A DNA stretch of 30,553 nt from SIG459 sp045638085 (lineage in GTDB: Bacteria > Bacillota > Clostridia > Oscillospirales > Oscillospiraceae). The notes beneath the pieces are model-generated. The model was not told the DNA's origin. It saw only the letters and a program-made list of their open reading frames with translations, and searched no databases. The position numbers and the translations under genes were made by a program. Shown piece after piece: positions 15,171-22,964 of this stretch. Numbering within the stretch: the stretch's first letter is position 1; every line of letters starts with the position of its first letter. Location of the stretch: assembly GCA_045638085.1 (NCBI GenBank), contig JAZUAQ010000160.1, positions 1-30,553 on the forward strand, written 5' to 3'.

Positions 15171-15653
15171 ATGGAACTTTTGGAATGGCTTAACAACAGC
15201 ATAAGCGGTGAGTTTGTTTTCACTATGCTTGTCAGCATGCTCCCCGTTGTGGAGCTTCGCGGAGGCATACCCTTTGGCACCGCAATGGGACTGAATGTAA
15301 CTATGGCTGCAATAGCATCGGTTATTGGCAATATGCTGCCGATTCCCGTTTTGATAATGTTTACCACCAGAGTTTTCCAGTGGCTTAAGCGGAAAATTCC
15401 CTGGCTGAACAGAATAATAGAGGGTCTTGAAAGAAGGGCGGAATCCAAAAAGAGTATGGTTGAAAAATACCGCTTCTGGGGTCTCCTTATTCTTGTTGCA
15501 ATCCCTCTTCCCGGTACCGGCGCATGGACAGGCGCTTTGGTAGCAGCCGTTATGGGGATGAATCTAAAACAATCGCTTCCCGCAATATTCGGAGGAGTTG
15601 TGGTTGCCGCCATCATAGTAAGTCTTCTTACTCTTGGTGTAATCCATATATAA
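15171..15653 (+). CDS. COG2426 small membrane protein (Sm_multidrug_ex family)
   Basis: This 160-aa integral membrane protein matches the family labelled putative small multidrug export protein. Three to four hydrophobic segments are visible. The motif VELRGGIPFG (27-36) and a second PLPGTGAWTG motif near residue 113 are the family's hallmark repeated re-entrant-type elements. A basic loop with KRKIPW and ERRAESKK lies between them. A GAGG element precedes the ATG. It is monocistronic, with its own promoter and a terminator at 15659. The multidrug-export label in databases is weakly supported, so transport function is uncertain. Confidence 0.85.
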   Translation: MELLEWLNNSISGEFVFTMLVSMLPVVELRGGIPFGTAMGLNVTMAAIASVIGNMLPIPVLIMFTTRVFQWLKRKIPWLNRIIEGLERRAESKKSMVEKYRFWGLLILVAIPLPGTGAWTGALVAAVMGMNLKQSLPAIFGGVVVAAIIVSLLTLGVIHI

Positions 15654-15658
15654 AAACA

Positions 15659-15694
15659 AAACGCTGTAATCCAAGGAGGATTACAGCGTTTTTT
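15659..15694. terminator. Bidirectional terminator between the COG2426 gene and truA
   Basis: A perfect 12-bp stem (ACGCTGTAATCC at 15661-15672 with its complement at 15678-15689) is flanked by A-runs and T-runs. It serves the plus-strand membrane protein gene and the minus-strand truA. Confidence 0.9.
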
Positions 15695-16428
15695 CAGTAT
15701 TCAACACTTACAAGGCAAAGCCCTTGTGCGGGAGCGGTTTTGCCGGAGCGCTGTCTGTCCAGAGACTCCATAATGGCGGGAATATCCTCAGCCTTCTTCT
15801 CTCCGAGACCCACCTCGAGAAGGGTACCCGTGAGTATGCGCACCATGTTATAGAGGAAACCGTCGCCGTGATAGCTTATATTCAGCTCTGCACCCTCAAG
15901 GGAAATAGTTATGCTATGGATTGTTCTCACGGTAGATTTTTTATAGCGCTTGTTGGAGCAGAAAGCGCGGAAGTCGTGGCAGCCCTCAAGAAGCGCAGCT
16001 GCTTTTTTCATAGAGTCTATATCCAGCTCGGCATCAATGCGATATTGATACTTGCGCTTGAAAACATCGGGTGTGCCGCCAATACGGATGCTGTAGCGGT
16101 AAAGCTTGCCCTTTGCGTTTAATCGTGCATGAAAACGCTCCGGCGCCACCTCTGCACTTAAAACGGCAATATCCTCGGGCAGATAGAAGTTAAGCTGCTG
16201 AAGGATAAATTCTGAGGGCAGGGGAGAGGAAAGGCGGAAGGAGGCGCTCTGAGCCAAGGCGTGGACTCCGGCATCGGTGCGTCCCGCTCCGTGAAGCTCA
16301 ACCTCTTCTCCGCTGATACTTCTGAGAATGGCTTCAAGCTTGCCCTGAATGGTGTTGTCGGTGTTGCCCTGCTTTTGCCAGCCGTCGTATCGGCTGCCGT
16401 CATAAGAAATAATAAGCTTGTAGTTCAT
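15694..16428 (-). CDS. truA: tRNA pseudouridine synthase A
   Basis: This 244-aa enzyme converts uridines 38-40 in tRNA anticodon stems to pseudouridine. The catalytic motif GRTDAGVHA (49-57) contains the nucleophile D52. The N-terminal ISYDG.RYDGWQ strand and the later RFHAR motif match the family, and the length is normal. AAAGGAGAG lies seven to eight bases before the ATG. On the minus strand a TATAAT at 16449-16454 gives a short leader. It stands alone between terminator 15659 and the divergent exporter operon. Confidence 0.96.
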   Translation of the reverse strand: MNYKLIISYDGSRYDGWQKQGNTDNTIQGKLEAILRSISGEEVELHGAGRTDAGVHALAQSASFRLSSPLPSEFILQQLNFYLPEDIAVLSAEVAPERFHARLNAKGKLYRYSIRIGGTPDVFKRKYQYRIDAELDIDSMKKAAALLEGCHDFRAFCSNKRYKKSTVRTIHSITISLEGAELNISYHGDGFLYNMVRILTGTLLEVGLGEKKAEDIPAIMESLDRQRSGKTAPAQGLCLVSVEY

Positions 16429-16448
16429 AAAATCTCTCCTTTAGAAAA

Positions 16449-16454
16449 ATTATA
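16449..16454 (-). promoter_or_regulatory. -10 element of truA
   Basis: A perfect TATAAT on the minus strand lies about 20 bases before the truA start codon. The -35 region at 17 bp spacing is TTGCAG, three of six to consensus. Confidence 0.5.
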
Positions 16455-16574
16455 CATCCTTTTTGCCGGTCCTGCAACTTTCCTGTAAAAATTCCGTCTA
16501 TAATGTTGTGTCAGGCAAAAAGATTAATGAAATCTTAAAGCCGATTATATTGAATATTCCGCCTCAGCGCGGTA

Positions 16575-16583
16575 TGATATAAT
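16575..16583 (+). promoter_or_regulatory. Extended -10 promoter of the exporter operon
   Basis: TGATATAAT is a perfect extended -10 (TGnTATAAT), about 30 bases before the adaptor ATG. There is no good -35 at normal spacing, as expected for extended -10 promoters. Another TATAAT at 16499-16504 could be a second start. Confidence 0.6.
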
Positions 16584-16614
16584 TGATATAAAATTCTCAT
16601 GGAGGGACCACGAA

Positions 16615-17778
16615 ATGCTCAAGAAAATTGTCTCTTTAATCTGTGCCGCTGCAATGGCCTTTGCTCTTTGCGCCTGCGCACAGGAGGATGGCGGAATTGC
16701 CGTTCAGCGTGCAGACTCTCTTATAAGCGCATCCCTTGCGGGTGAGCGATATGCCGCCATGGTGGTCAGCGAGAATGTAACGGAGATTAAAAGGGACTCC
16801 ACCAAAACCGTGGAGGAGCTTTTTGTTGCCGTTGGCGACAGCGTTAAGGTGGGAGACAAGCTTTTTAACTATGATCTCGAAGCTCTTGAGCTTGATTTGG
16901 AGAAGCAGCGCCTTGAGCTGGAGAAAATGAAAAACGAGCTGGCCGGCTATAAAGAGCAGCTTGATAAGCTTGAAAAACAGCTTCAGCGCACCTATAACGA
17001 GGTGGATAAGTCCCGCCTCACTCTGGAAATAAACACTCTGAAAACCAGCATTCTTGAGATTGAGTACCAGATGATTGCAAAGGAAAATTCCATTGCCGAC
17101 ATCGAGGAGACCTTGCAGAATGTGGATGTGGTAAGCCCTGTGGACGGCACTATCCGCGCCATAAACGAGGAAGAAACTTCCCAGAGCTATATTACCATTC
17201 AGCAGGAGGGGGCCTATAAAATAAAGGGCAGCCTCAATGAGATGAATATAAATGCGGGGCTTATGCCCGGCGTGAGAGTCCGCGCATATTCAAGGGTTGA
17301 AGCGGGCGTTTACTGGGAAGGCACCGTTACAAGCATCGATACCGATGAGCCTTCCGAAAATCAGGATGGCTATTGGTATGGTCCAGTTGACCCTATGACA
17401 GACAGTACCAACTATGTATTTTTCGTTGAGCCCGATACCACCGAGGGTCTGCTTCTTGGACAGCATCTCTATGTGGAAATAGCTCCCGCAATGGATAAAG
17501 CAGGTCTTTGGATTCCCGAAAGCTTTTTCGCCTCCTTCAACTATGACGAAGCCGGCAACATGACGGCAGAGCTTTATGTGGCAGATGCAAACGGCAAGCT
17601 GACTATTCGCAGTGTTGTGCTGGGTATGTATGACGGCATGGACTTCACTTATGAGGTGCTGGAGGGTATTTCCGCTGAGGACTATGTGGCAGACCCCACC
17701 GACAGCGGCTGCACAGAGGGAGCACAGGTAAGCTATCGTAATGTTTCCGATTTTGCCGGCAGTGCGGAGGAACAGTAA
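16615..17778 (+). CDS. Lipoprotein membrane-fusion adaptor of a MacAB-type exporter
   Basis: This 387-aa protein has a signal peptide ending in a lipobox (LCAC, lipidated Cys21), so it is anchored outside the membrane. A half lipoyl-like motif (VAVGDSVKVGDKLF, 71-84) is followed by a coiled-coil hairpin rich in Leu, Lys and Glu (about 88-168) and the returning half (VVSPVDGTI, 172-180), the standard HlyD/MacA layout. GGAGG precedes the ATG. Its stop overlaps the ATPase start (TAATG). In a single-membrane cell such adaptors may pass substrates through the wall or modulate the permease (known of the family). The substrate is unknown. Confidence 0.88.
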   Translation: MLKKIVSLICAAAMAFALCACAQEDGGIAVQRADSLISASLAGERYAAMVVSENVTEIKRDSTKTVEELFVAVGDSVKVGDKLFNYDLEALELDLEKQRLELEKMKNELAGYKEQLDKLEKQLQRTYNEVDKSRLTLEINTLKTSILEIEYQMIAKENSIADIEETLQNVDVVSPVDGTIRAINEEETSQSYITIQQEGAYKIKGSLNEMNINAGLMPGVRVRAYSRVEAGVYWEGTVTSIDTDEPSENQDGYWYGPVDPMTDSTNYVFFVEPDTTEGLLLGQHLYVEIAPAMDKAGLWIPESFFASFNYDEAGNMTAELYVADANGKLTIRSVVLGMYDGMDFTYEVLEGISAEDYVADPTDSGCTEGAQVSYRNVSDFAGSAEEQ

Positions 17779-18476
17779 TGATTTTGCAGTTAGAGCACAT
17801 TTATAAAAACTACAGCCGAGGGAAAAATTCCGTTCCCGTGCTGAAGGATATATGCCTTCAGGTTGAAAAGGGCGAATACCTTGCCATTATGGGGCCTTCG
17901 GGCAGCGGCAAGACCACCCTTATGAACCTTATAGGCTGCCTCGATGTGGCAAGCGAGGGCGTTTATCTTCTGGATGGACAGGATATAGGCGCTATGGACG
18001 ATAATGCCCTTGCGGATATCCGCAATAAATATATCGGATTCGTCTTTCAGAACTTCTATCTTCTGCCCAAAATGACGGCCCTGGATAATGTTGCCCTGCC
18101 CCTGCTTTATGCGGGCGTGCCTCAAAAGCAGCGCCGCGAAAGAGCCGCGGAGGCACTTAAAAGCGTAGGCCTTGAAGACAGAATGAGCTTTATGCCCAAT
18201 CAGCTTTCCGGCGGACAGTGCCAGCGCGTTGCAATAGCAAGAGCCATCGTGACAAATCCCAGCCTGCTGCTTGCGGACGAGCCTACGGGCGCATTGGACA
18301 CCGCCTCGGGCAATCAGATTATGGATATATTCCGTAGCCTCAGTGAAAACGGCATGACCATTATAATGATCACCCATGAGCAGGCTGTTGCCGAAAGAGC
18401 AAATAAGATTTATAGAATTCTCGACGGCTGTCTTATAACGGATTCGGAGGAGGGCAGCGGCGATGAAAAATGCTAA
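17778..18476 (+). CDS. MacB-type ABC transporter ATP-binding protein
   Basis: This 232-aa protein is a canonical ATPase of the lipoprotein/macrolide exporter branch. Walker A is GPSGSGKTT (39-47), the Q-loop follows in FVFQNFYLL, the signature LSGGQ lies at 143-147, Walker B is LLLADE (163-168), and the H-loop is in MITHEQ. It overlaps the previous gene by one base and the next by 14, so the four exporter genes are translationally linked. It energises the FtsX-like permease encoded two genes downstream. Confidence 0.95.
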   Translation: MILQLEHIYKNYSRGKNSVPVLKDICLQVEKGEYLAIMGPSGSGKTTLMNLIGCLDVASEGVYLLDGQDIGAMDDNALADIRNKYIGFVFQNFYLLPKMTALDNVALPLLYAGVPQKQRRERAAEALKSVGLEDRMSFMPNQLSGGQCQRVAIARAIVTNPSLLLADEPTGALDTASGNQIMDIFRSLSENGMTIIMITHEQAVAERANKIYRILDGCLITDSEEGSGDEKC

Positions 18477-20055
18477 AAAGAAGAAAAAAGTCTGGATATG
18501 GCTTGTGGTGGCTGCTGCAATTTTAATTGCTGCGGCTGCAGGCGCCTATGTATATCTACCCAAGCTCAATGCAGAGAGCGTTTATGTCTATAGTCTTGCC
18601 GAAGGACTTTCGGGAATGGCGGATTATTATGAAGGCTCGGGAGAGAGCAGCGGACAGATAACAACCGACAAGGTGCAGCCCGTTTATCTAAGCTCCACCC
18701 AGACTGTTACGGAAATATTGGTGGAAGATGGACAGAGCGTCAAAAAAGGCGATGTGCTGCTGACCTATGACACAACTCTCAGCGATATAGAGCTTCAGCG
18801 CAAGTGGCTCAGCGTTGAGCAGGATAAGGTTGATCTCCAGACCGCAAAGCGCGAGCTTGCTGTTATAAACAGCTATGTACCTATCTACTATATGCCCGAG
18901 CCCACTCCTGATCCCGAGGCGGAGCCTGAAGAGCCCGAAACGGAAATATCCGACCTTGAGCTTGAGGGCAAGGACTATGTTGTCTATAAGGGCAAGGGCG
19001 ACACCTCTCTCACACCTCTTTACTGCTGGCTTCGCAGCAAGGCAATGGTTGATGAGCTTATGATTGAGGCTTTGTTTTACGGCAGAGGAGTGGATAGCCT
19101 TTACGTTGTTTTCCAGCACACGGAGGAGGACAGCAATGAAGGCGCGGTGACCCAGGAGTTTGGCCTGAAATTTGTTAAGGTCACCAGCGCTGCAGTAGAG
19201 GATGAAAACGGAGAGATTATAAGCCCCGGTGGCACTGTTTACCGCTTCACCTATTTCACCCCCGTCCACGGCGGCGGAGGCGGCGGAAGCAATGTTATAT
19301 GGAACTCCGGATTTACTGCAACGGAAATCCACAGCATGCGTGTTGCCAAGCAGGCCGAGATAAAGGAACTTGAATTTTCCATCAAGATGGGCGAGGCTGA
19401 GTACAAAATCATGGAAAAGGAAGCCGATGACGGAAAAATCGAAGCTGAATTTGACGGTACCGTGCAGGGACTCATGGATGAGGAGATCGCGAGAATGGAA
19501 GGTCTGCCTCTCATGAAGGTTTCAGGCGGCGGAGGCTACTATGTGATGGGTAGTGTCAGCGAGCTTGACCTTGAAAGCATCAGCGTAGGACAGAAAGTTG
19601 ATGTTATGAGTTGGGACACCGGCATGAACTATGAAGGCACCATCGTGGAAATCCAGCCCTTCCCTCAGGAGGAGGGGAACTATTATTACGGCGGCTCCCA
19701 GAACATCTCCTACTATCCCTACAAGGTGTTTATTGATGAATCCGCCATGCTTCAGGACGGATACTATGTCTCCACAACTCTCCGCCAGGGTGAGGGAGAA
19801 GGACAGCACGGCAGCCTCTATGTGAATAACGCCTTTGTTATCAGCGAGGGCGCATCCACTTATGTCTATGTTCGCGGCGAGGATGGACTTCTGGTAAAAC
19901 GCAGAGTGCGTCTTGGCGGTATGCTTTGGGGCGAATACTCCAAAGTTGTTGAGGGTATAAGCGCGGAGGATTACCTTGCTTTCCCATATGGAAAGGAAGT
20001 TAAAGAAGGCGCTCCCACTCAGGAGGGTACTTGGGAAACCCTCTATGGATATTAA
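18463..20055 (+). CDS. Membrane-anchored second adaptor of the exporter, with an inserted domain
   Basis: This 530-aa protein has a basic N-terminus and one transmembrane helix (about 10-30), so the bulk is extracellular. A lipoyl-like half motif (VEDGQSVKKGDVLLTYD, 87-103) and a coiled-coil start (107-135) are followed by an insert of about 150 residues, then the returning coil (about 290-322) and FDGTVQGL. The insert carries a Pro/Glu-rich stretch (144-161), a beta-rich part and a six-glycine run (270-275). That is much longer than the helical hairpin tip of MacA-like proteins. It overlaps the ATPase gene by 14 bases with GGAGGAGGG upstream. It is a second adaptor beside the lipoprotein one, an unusual arrangement. 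Confidence 0.85.
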   Translation: MKNAKKKKKVWIWLVVAAAILIAAAAGAYVYLPKLNAESVYVYSLAEGLSGMADYYEGSGESSGQITTDKVQPVYLSSTQTVTEILVEDGQSVKKGDVLLTYDTTLSDIELQRKWLSVEQDKVDLQTAKRELAVINSYVPIYYMPEPTPDPEAEPEEPETEISDLELEGKDYVVYKGKGDTSLTPLYCWLRSKAMVDELMIEALFYGRGVDSLYVVFQHTEEDSNEGAVTQEFGLKFVKVTSAAVEDENGEIISPGGTVYRFTYFTPVHGGGGGGSNVIWNSGFTATEIHSMRVAKQAEIKELEFSIKMGEAEYKIMEKEADDGKIEAEFDGTVQGLMDEEIARMEGLPLMKVSGGGGYYVMGSVSELDLESISVGQKVDVMSWDTGMNYEGTIVEIQPFPQEEGNYYYGGSQNISYYPYKVFIDESAMLQDGYYVSTTLRQGEGEGQHGSLYVNNAFVISEGASTYVYVRGEDGLLVKRRVRLGGMLWGEYSKVVEGISAEDYLAFPYGKEVKEGAPTQEGTWETLYGY

Positions 20056-20067
20056 GGAGGAGCGGCT

Positions 20068-21378
20068 ATGGAAAATATAAGACTTGCCTTCCAGGGAATC
20101 TGGGGGCATAAAATGCGCTCTGTCCTTACGATGCTGGGCATAATCATAGGCATCGCCTCAATTATAACTATTGTTTCCACCATAAAAGGTACCAATGAGC
20201 AGATAAAGCAAAACCTCATAGGCTCCGGCAGCAATGTTGTAACCGTGCAGCTTTATGAGGATAGCTATGTCTACGATATGAGTTATAATAGCCCTCCCGC
20301 AGAGGTCTCCGTTATAGAGGAATATGTGAGAGGGGAACTTGAAGCCCTTGACGGTGTTGAAAAGGTCTCATTTTATACCTCCCGCCAGTGGAGCGATGGC
20401 GTCAGCGCAGGAAAACTGAGCTTCAGCGGCGGCGTCTTCGGTGTGGACAGCGCCTATATGGATGTCAATGACTACCATATAAGCTACGGACGGAATTTTT
20501 CCGCCGAGGATTTCGACTCCTTCCGCAAGGTGCTTCTCATCGACAAAAAGGCTGCGGCAAGCCTTTTCCCGGGCGAGTACCCCATCGGCAAAACCGTTGA
20601 GATGCAGGGAGAGCCCTTCACCGTTATCGGAATGGTGGAAAAGGGCACAGCCTTTGTGCCTCATATCACCAGCTTTGAAGACTACTATATGTATACAGAT
20701 ACCTCGGGCGGCTCAATGTTTATGCCTTATACAAGCTGGCCCATAGTCTACCGCTTCGATGAGCCTCAGAGCGTTGCCGTCCGTGCGGAAAGCACCGATG
20801 CCATGACCAAAGCAGGCAAAGGCGTTGCGGATTATCTCAGTAAGAGCCAGATAGCAGGTGATACTTTCCTGAGCAGTGAAATTCCCGAAGACGGAGCAGA
20901 GAACGGAAGCGAGGAAGTGAGCGGAAGCCGCTTTTCCTATCGCAGCGAGGATCTTCTTGAGCAGGCTCAGCAGCTTCAGGAGATGAGTTCCTCCACCAAT
21001 CAGCAGCTTATCTGGATAGCAAGTATCTCTCTGCTTGTAGGCGGCATCGGCGTTATGAATATAATGCTTGTCTCTGTTACAGAACGCACCAACGAGATAG
21101 GTCTTAAGAAGGCTTTGGGAGCAAAGAAGCGCCGCATCCGCTTTCAGTTCCTTACGGAAGCCTCGGTGCTTACAAGCCTTGGAGGAATAATCGGCGTTAT
21201 AATCGGAATTGCCCTTGCGGAGCTTATCTCCAAAACCAACGGCATCCCCGTTGCAATATCCGTTCCCGCAATAGTAATTTCCGTGGTCTTTTCTATGATT
21301 ATCGGCCTTGTCTTCGGTCTTGTACCTGCCGTTAAGGCTGCAAATCTCAATCCCATCGATGCACTGAGAAGAGATTAA
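20068..21378 (+). CDS. MacB/FtsX-type ABC transporter permease
   Basis: This 436-aa permease has the four-helix MacB topology. TM1 (about 17-39) carries the typical RSVLTMLGIIIGIAS motif. A large extracellular MacB_PCD domain follows to about residue 310. Three C-terminal helices include GGIGVMNIMLVSV, then the cytoplasmic ERTNEIGLKKALGAKKR coupling region, and the protein ends in the family tail NPIDALRRD. AAGGAGGAG precedes the start, 12 bases after the adaptor stop. It forms the transmembrane channel of the exporter with the ATPase and two adaptors. Confidence 0.94.
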   Translation: MENIRLAFQGIWGHKMRSVLTMLGIIIGIASIITIVSTIKGTNEQIKQNLIGSGSNVVTVQLYEDSYVYDMSYNSPPAEVSVIEEYVRGELEALDGVEKVSFYTSRQWSDGVSAGKLSFSGGVFGVDSAYMDVNDYHISYGRNFSAEDFDSFRKVLLIDKKAAASLFPGEYPIGKTVEMQGEPFTVIGMVEKGTAFVPHITSFEDYYMYTDTSGGSMFMPYTSWPIVYRFDEPQSVAVRAESTDAMTKAGKGVADYLSKSQIAGDTFLSSEIPEDGAENGSEEVSGSRFSYRSEDLLEQAQQLQEMSSSTNQQLIWIASISLLVGGIGVMNIMLVSVTERTNEIGLKKALGAKKRRIRFQFLTEASVLTSLGGIIGVIIGIALAELISKTNGIPVAISVPAIVISVVFSMIIGLVFGLVPAVKAANLNPIDALRRD

Positions 21379-21392
21379 AAAAGGTGGATTTT

Positions 21393-21908
21393 ATGGCTGA
21401 AAAGATAACAAAAGAAAATTTTCTGGACGCAAGATATGATGTTTTCAGAAAATTCAGTGAGCAGTGGGCAATCGTGTCCGCAGGCAGCATTGATGATTAT
21501 AACTGCATGACCCTCAGCTGGGGCATGTTGGGCAATGTCTGGGAACATCCCGGAGCCGCGGTGACAATTTATGTGCGCCCAGACCGATATACCTTTGAGT
21601 TTATGGAGAAAAACGACTATTTCGTCATAAGCTTCCTCCCTGAGGCAAACCGAAAGGATGCTGAAATTCTCGGCACCCTCTCCGGCAGAGACGGCGACAA
21701 GATGGCAAAAACCACCCTCACTCCAGTTAAGCTTGAAAAGGGCGTGGGATTTGCTCAGTCGGAGCTGACTTTCGTCTGCAGAAAGGTTTTCTCTCAGCAA
21801 TTTGATGTTGACTGCGTGCCCGAAAAATGGCGAGAGGGAGTTTACGCCTCCCATCCTGCCCACTATATGTATATAGGCTATATTGAAGATGCCTTCGGAG
21901 AGGTGTAA
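21393..21908 (+). CDS. Flavin reductase-like FMN-binding split-barrel protein 1
   Basis: This 171-aa protein has the flavin_reduct (PF01613-like) fold pattern: NCMTLSWGMLGNVW near residues 33-46, and the strand-rich YVRPDRYTFEF segment. These small proteins bind FMN and either reduce it with NAD(P)H or act as flavoredoxins. AAAGGTGGA lies about five bases upstream of the ATG at 21393; a GTG at 21384 falls inside that site and is rejected as start. It is 14 bases after the permease and directly before a second member of the family, so it probably reads through from the exporter operon. Confidence 0.83.
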   Translation: MAEKITKENFLDARYDVFRKFSEQWAIVSAGSIDDYNCMTLSWGMLGNVWEHPGAAVTIYVRPDRYTFEFMEKNDYFVISFLPEANRKDAEILGTLSGRDGDKMAKTTLTPVKLEKGVGFAQSELTFVCRKVFSQQFDVDCVPEKWREGVYASHPAHYMYIGYIEDAFGEV

Positions 21909-21909
21909 T

Positions 21910-22467
21910 ATGAGAAAATCCTTCGGCGCAAAGCCCTTCCTGTTTCCCATGCCCGTGCTTATAATCGCCTCCTATGACGAGGAGGGGACTCCCAACGCAA
22001 TGAATGCGGCTTGGGGCAGTGCTGCGGATATAAACCGCATAGCCATTTATGTGAGTCAGGGTCATAAGACCATGAAGAATATTCTCTCAAGAGGAGCTTT
22101 TACCGTCAGCATGGCGGATGAGAAAAATGCTGTGGAGGCAGACTATGTGGGCATAGTTTCGGGCAATACGGTTGCCGATAAATTTTCCCGCTGCGGCTGG
22201 CATGCCACCAAAAGCGAAAGTGTGGATGCTCCCATAATCGATGAACTTCCTATGACCTTGGAATGCCGCCTCGTAAGCTATGACACGAAGAGCGAGCTGC
22301 TCATAGGTGAAATCGTCAATATCCTTGCCGATGAAAGCGTGCTTACAGAGGGGAAAATAGACCCCCAAAAGCTCAAGCCCATATGCTTTGACCCCGTCAA
22401 CCATACTTATCTCTCACTGGGTGATGTCGTGGCAAATGCGTTTGAAGACGGCAAAAAGATAAAATAA
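21910..22467 (+). CDS. Flavin reductase-like FMN-binding split-barrel protein 2 (flavoredoxin-like)
   Basis: This 185-aa protein matches the flavoredoxin/RutF group. The N-terminal PMPVLIIASYDEEGTPNAMNAAWG pattern, in shortened form, is diagnostic, and VSGNTVADKFSRCGW and the LECRLVSY strand follow in family order. It starts two bases after the preceding stop, with GGAGAGGTG upstream. An intrinsic terminator follows at once. The pair of flavin proteins could supply reduced FMN or shuttle electrons; a link with the nearby flavoenzyme cluster is possible but not shown. Confidence 0.87.
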   Translation: MRKSFGAKPFLFPMPVLIIASYDEEGTPNAMNAAWGSAADINRIAIYVSQGHKTMKNILSRGAFTVSMADEKNAVEADYVGIVSGNTVADKFSRCGWHATKSESVDAPIIDELPMTLECRLVSYDTKSELLIGEIVNILADESVLTEGKIDPQKLKPICFDPVNHTYLSLGDVVANAFEDGKKIK

Positions 22468-22468
22468 G

Positions 22469-22503
22469 AAAAAGCTCTGTGCTGTGAGGCACAGAGCTTT
22501 TAT
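22469..22503. terminator. Terminator of the exporter/flavin-protein run, shared with yolD-like gene
   Basis: A perfect 12-bp stem (AAAGCTCTGTGC at 22471-22482 with 22489-22500) closes a six-base loop, with A-runs and a T-rich end. It lies between convergent genes and probably works both ways. Confidence 0.85.
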
Positions 22504-22505
22504 CT

Positions 22506-22940
22506 TTATATGGAATTGGAATAAGGGTTTTGGATATCAAAGATATCTTCAATGGCGATTTTTAAGCCGTCCTCGAAAAGAAGGCTGCCTTCGAAAGGGT
22601 CTATGCGGCATAGCTTAGCTCGGTGGTCAATATACTCGCCTCCGAATTTCCTTAAATCGGGGACGAAATATCTTATGCCTATTTCGGGCTTCTCGCTTAT
22701 ATGCTCAAGCAGCTGTCGCAAAATTTCATCAAGGGCGGATTTTTGCTGCTCGTCCAGCTCGGCGCGCACCTCCGTAAGCCGCGCGGTTTCGTCAACAAGG
22801 GCATCGTAGCCCGTGAGAGCGGCGAAGGGGGAAAACTGCGCCGCGCGGTTTTCGCGACTCATACGCTGATGTTTTTTTGATGTGGGGTGGGGGAGATGAA
22901 TAATATCGTCATAGCGATAGGGATTATCGGACGCTGGCAT
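22506..22940 (-). CDS. YolD-like protein
   Basis: This 144-aa protein carries the YolD-family core RMSRENRAAQFSPFAAL (about 26-42), followed by a helical segment and a beta-rich C-terminus ending around IEDIFDI. YolD proteins are commonly encoded next to UvrX/YqjW-type Y-family polymerases and are thought to act with them, like UmuD with UmuC (family association). Here it lies 24 bases downstream of such a polymerase gene on the same strand. AAAGGAGG is six bases upstream of the start. Confidence 0.88.
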   Translation of the reverse strand: MPASDNPYRYDDIIHLPHPTSKKHQRMSRENRAAQFSPFAALTGYDALVDETARLTEVRAELDEQQKSALDEILRQLLEHISEKPEIGIRYFVPDLRKFGGEYIDHRAKLCRIDPFEGSLLFEDGLKIAIEDIFDIQNPYSNSI

Positions 22941-22964
22941 GGTTTTCCTCCTTTCGTAAATCGT

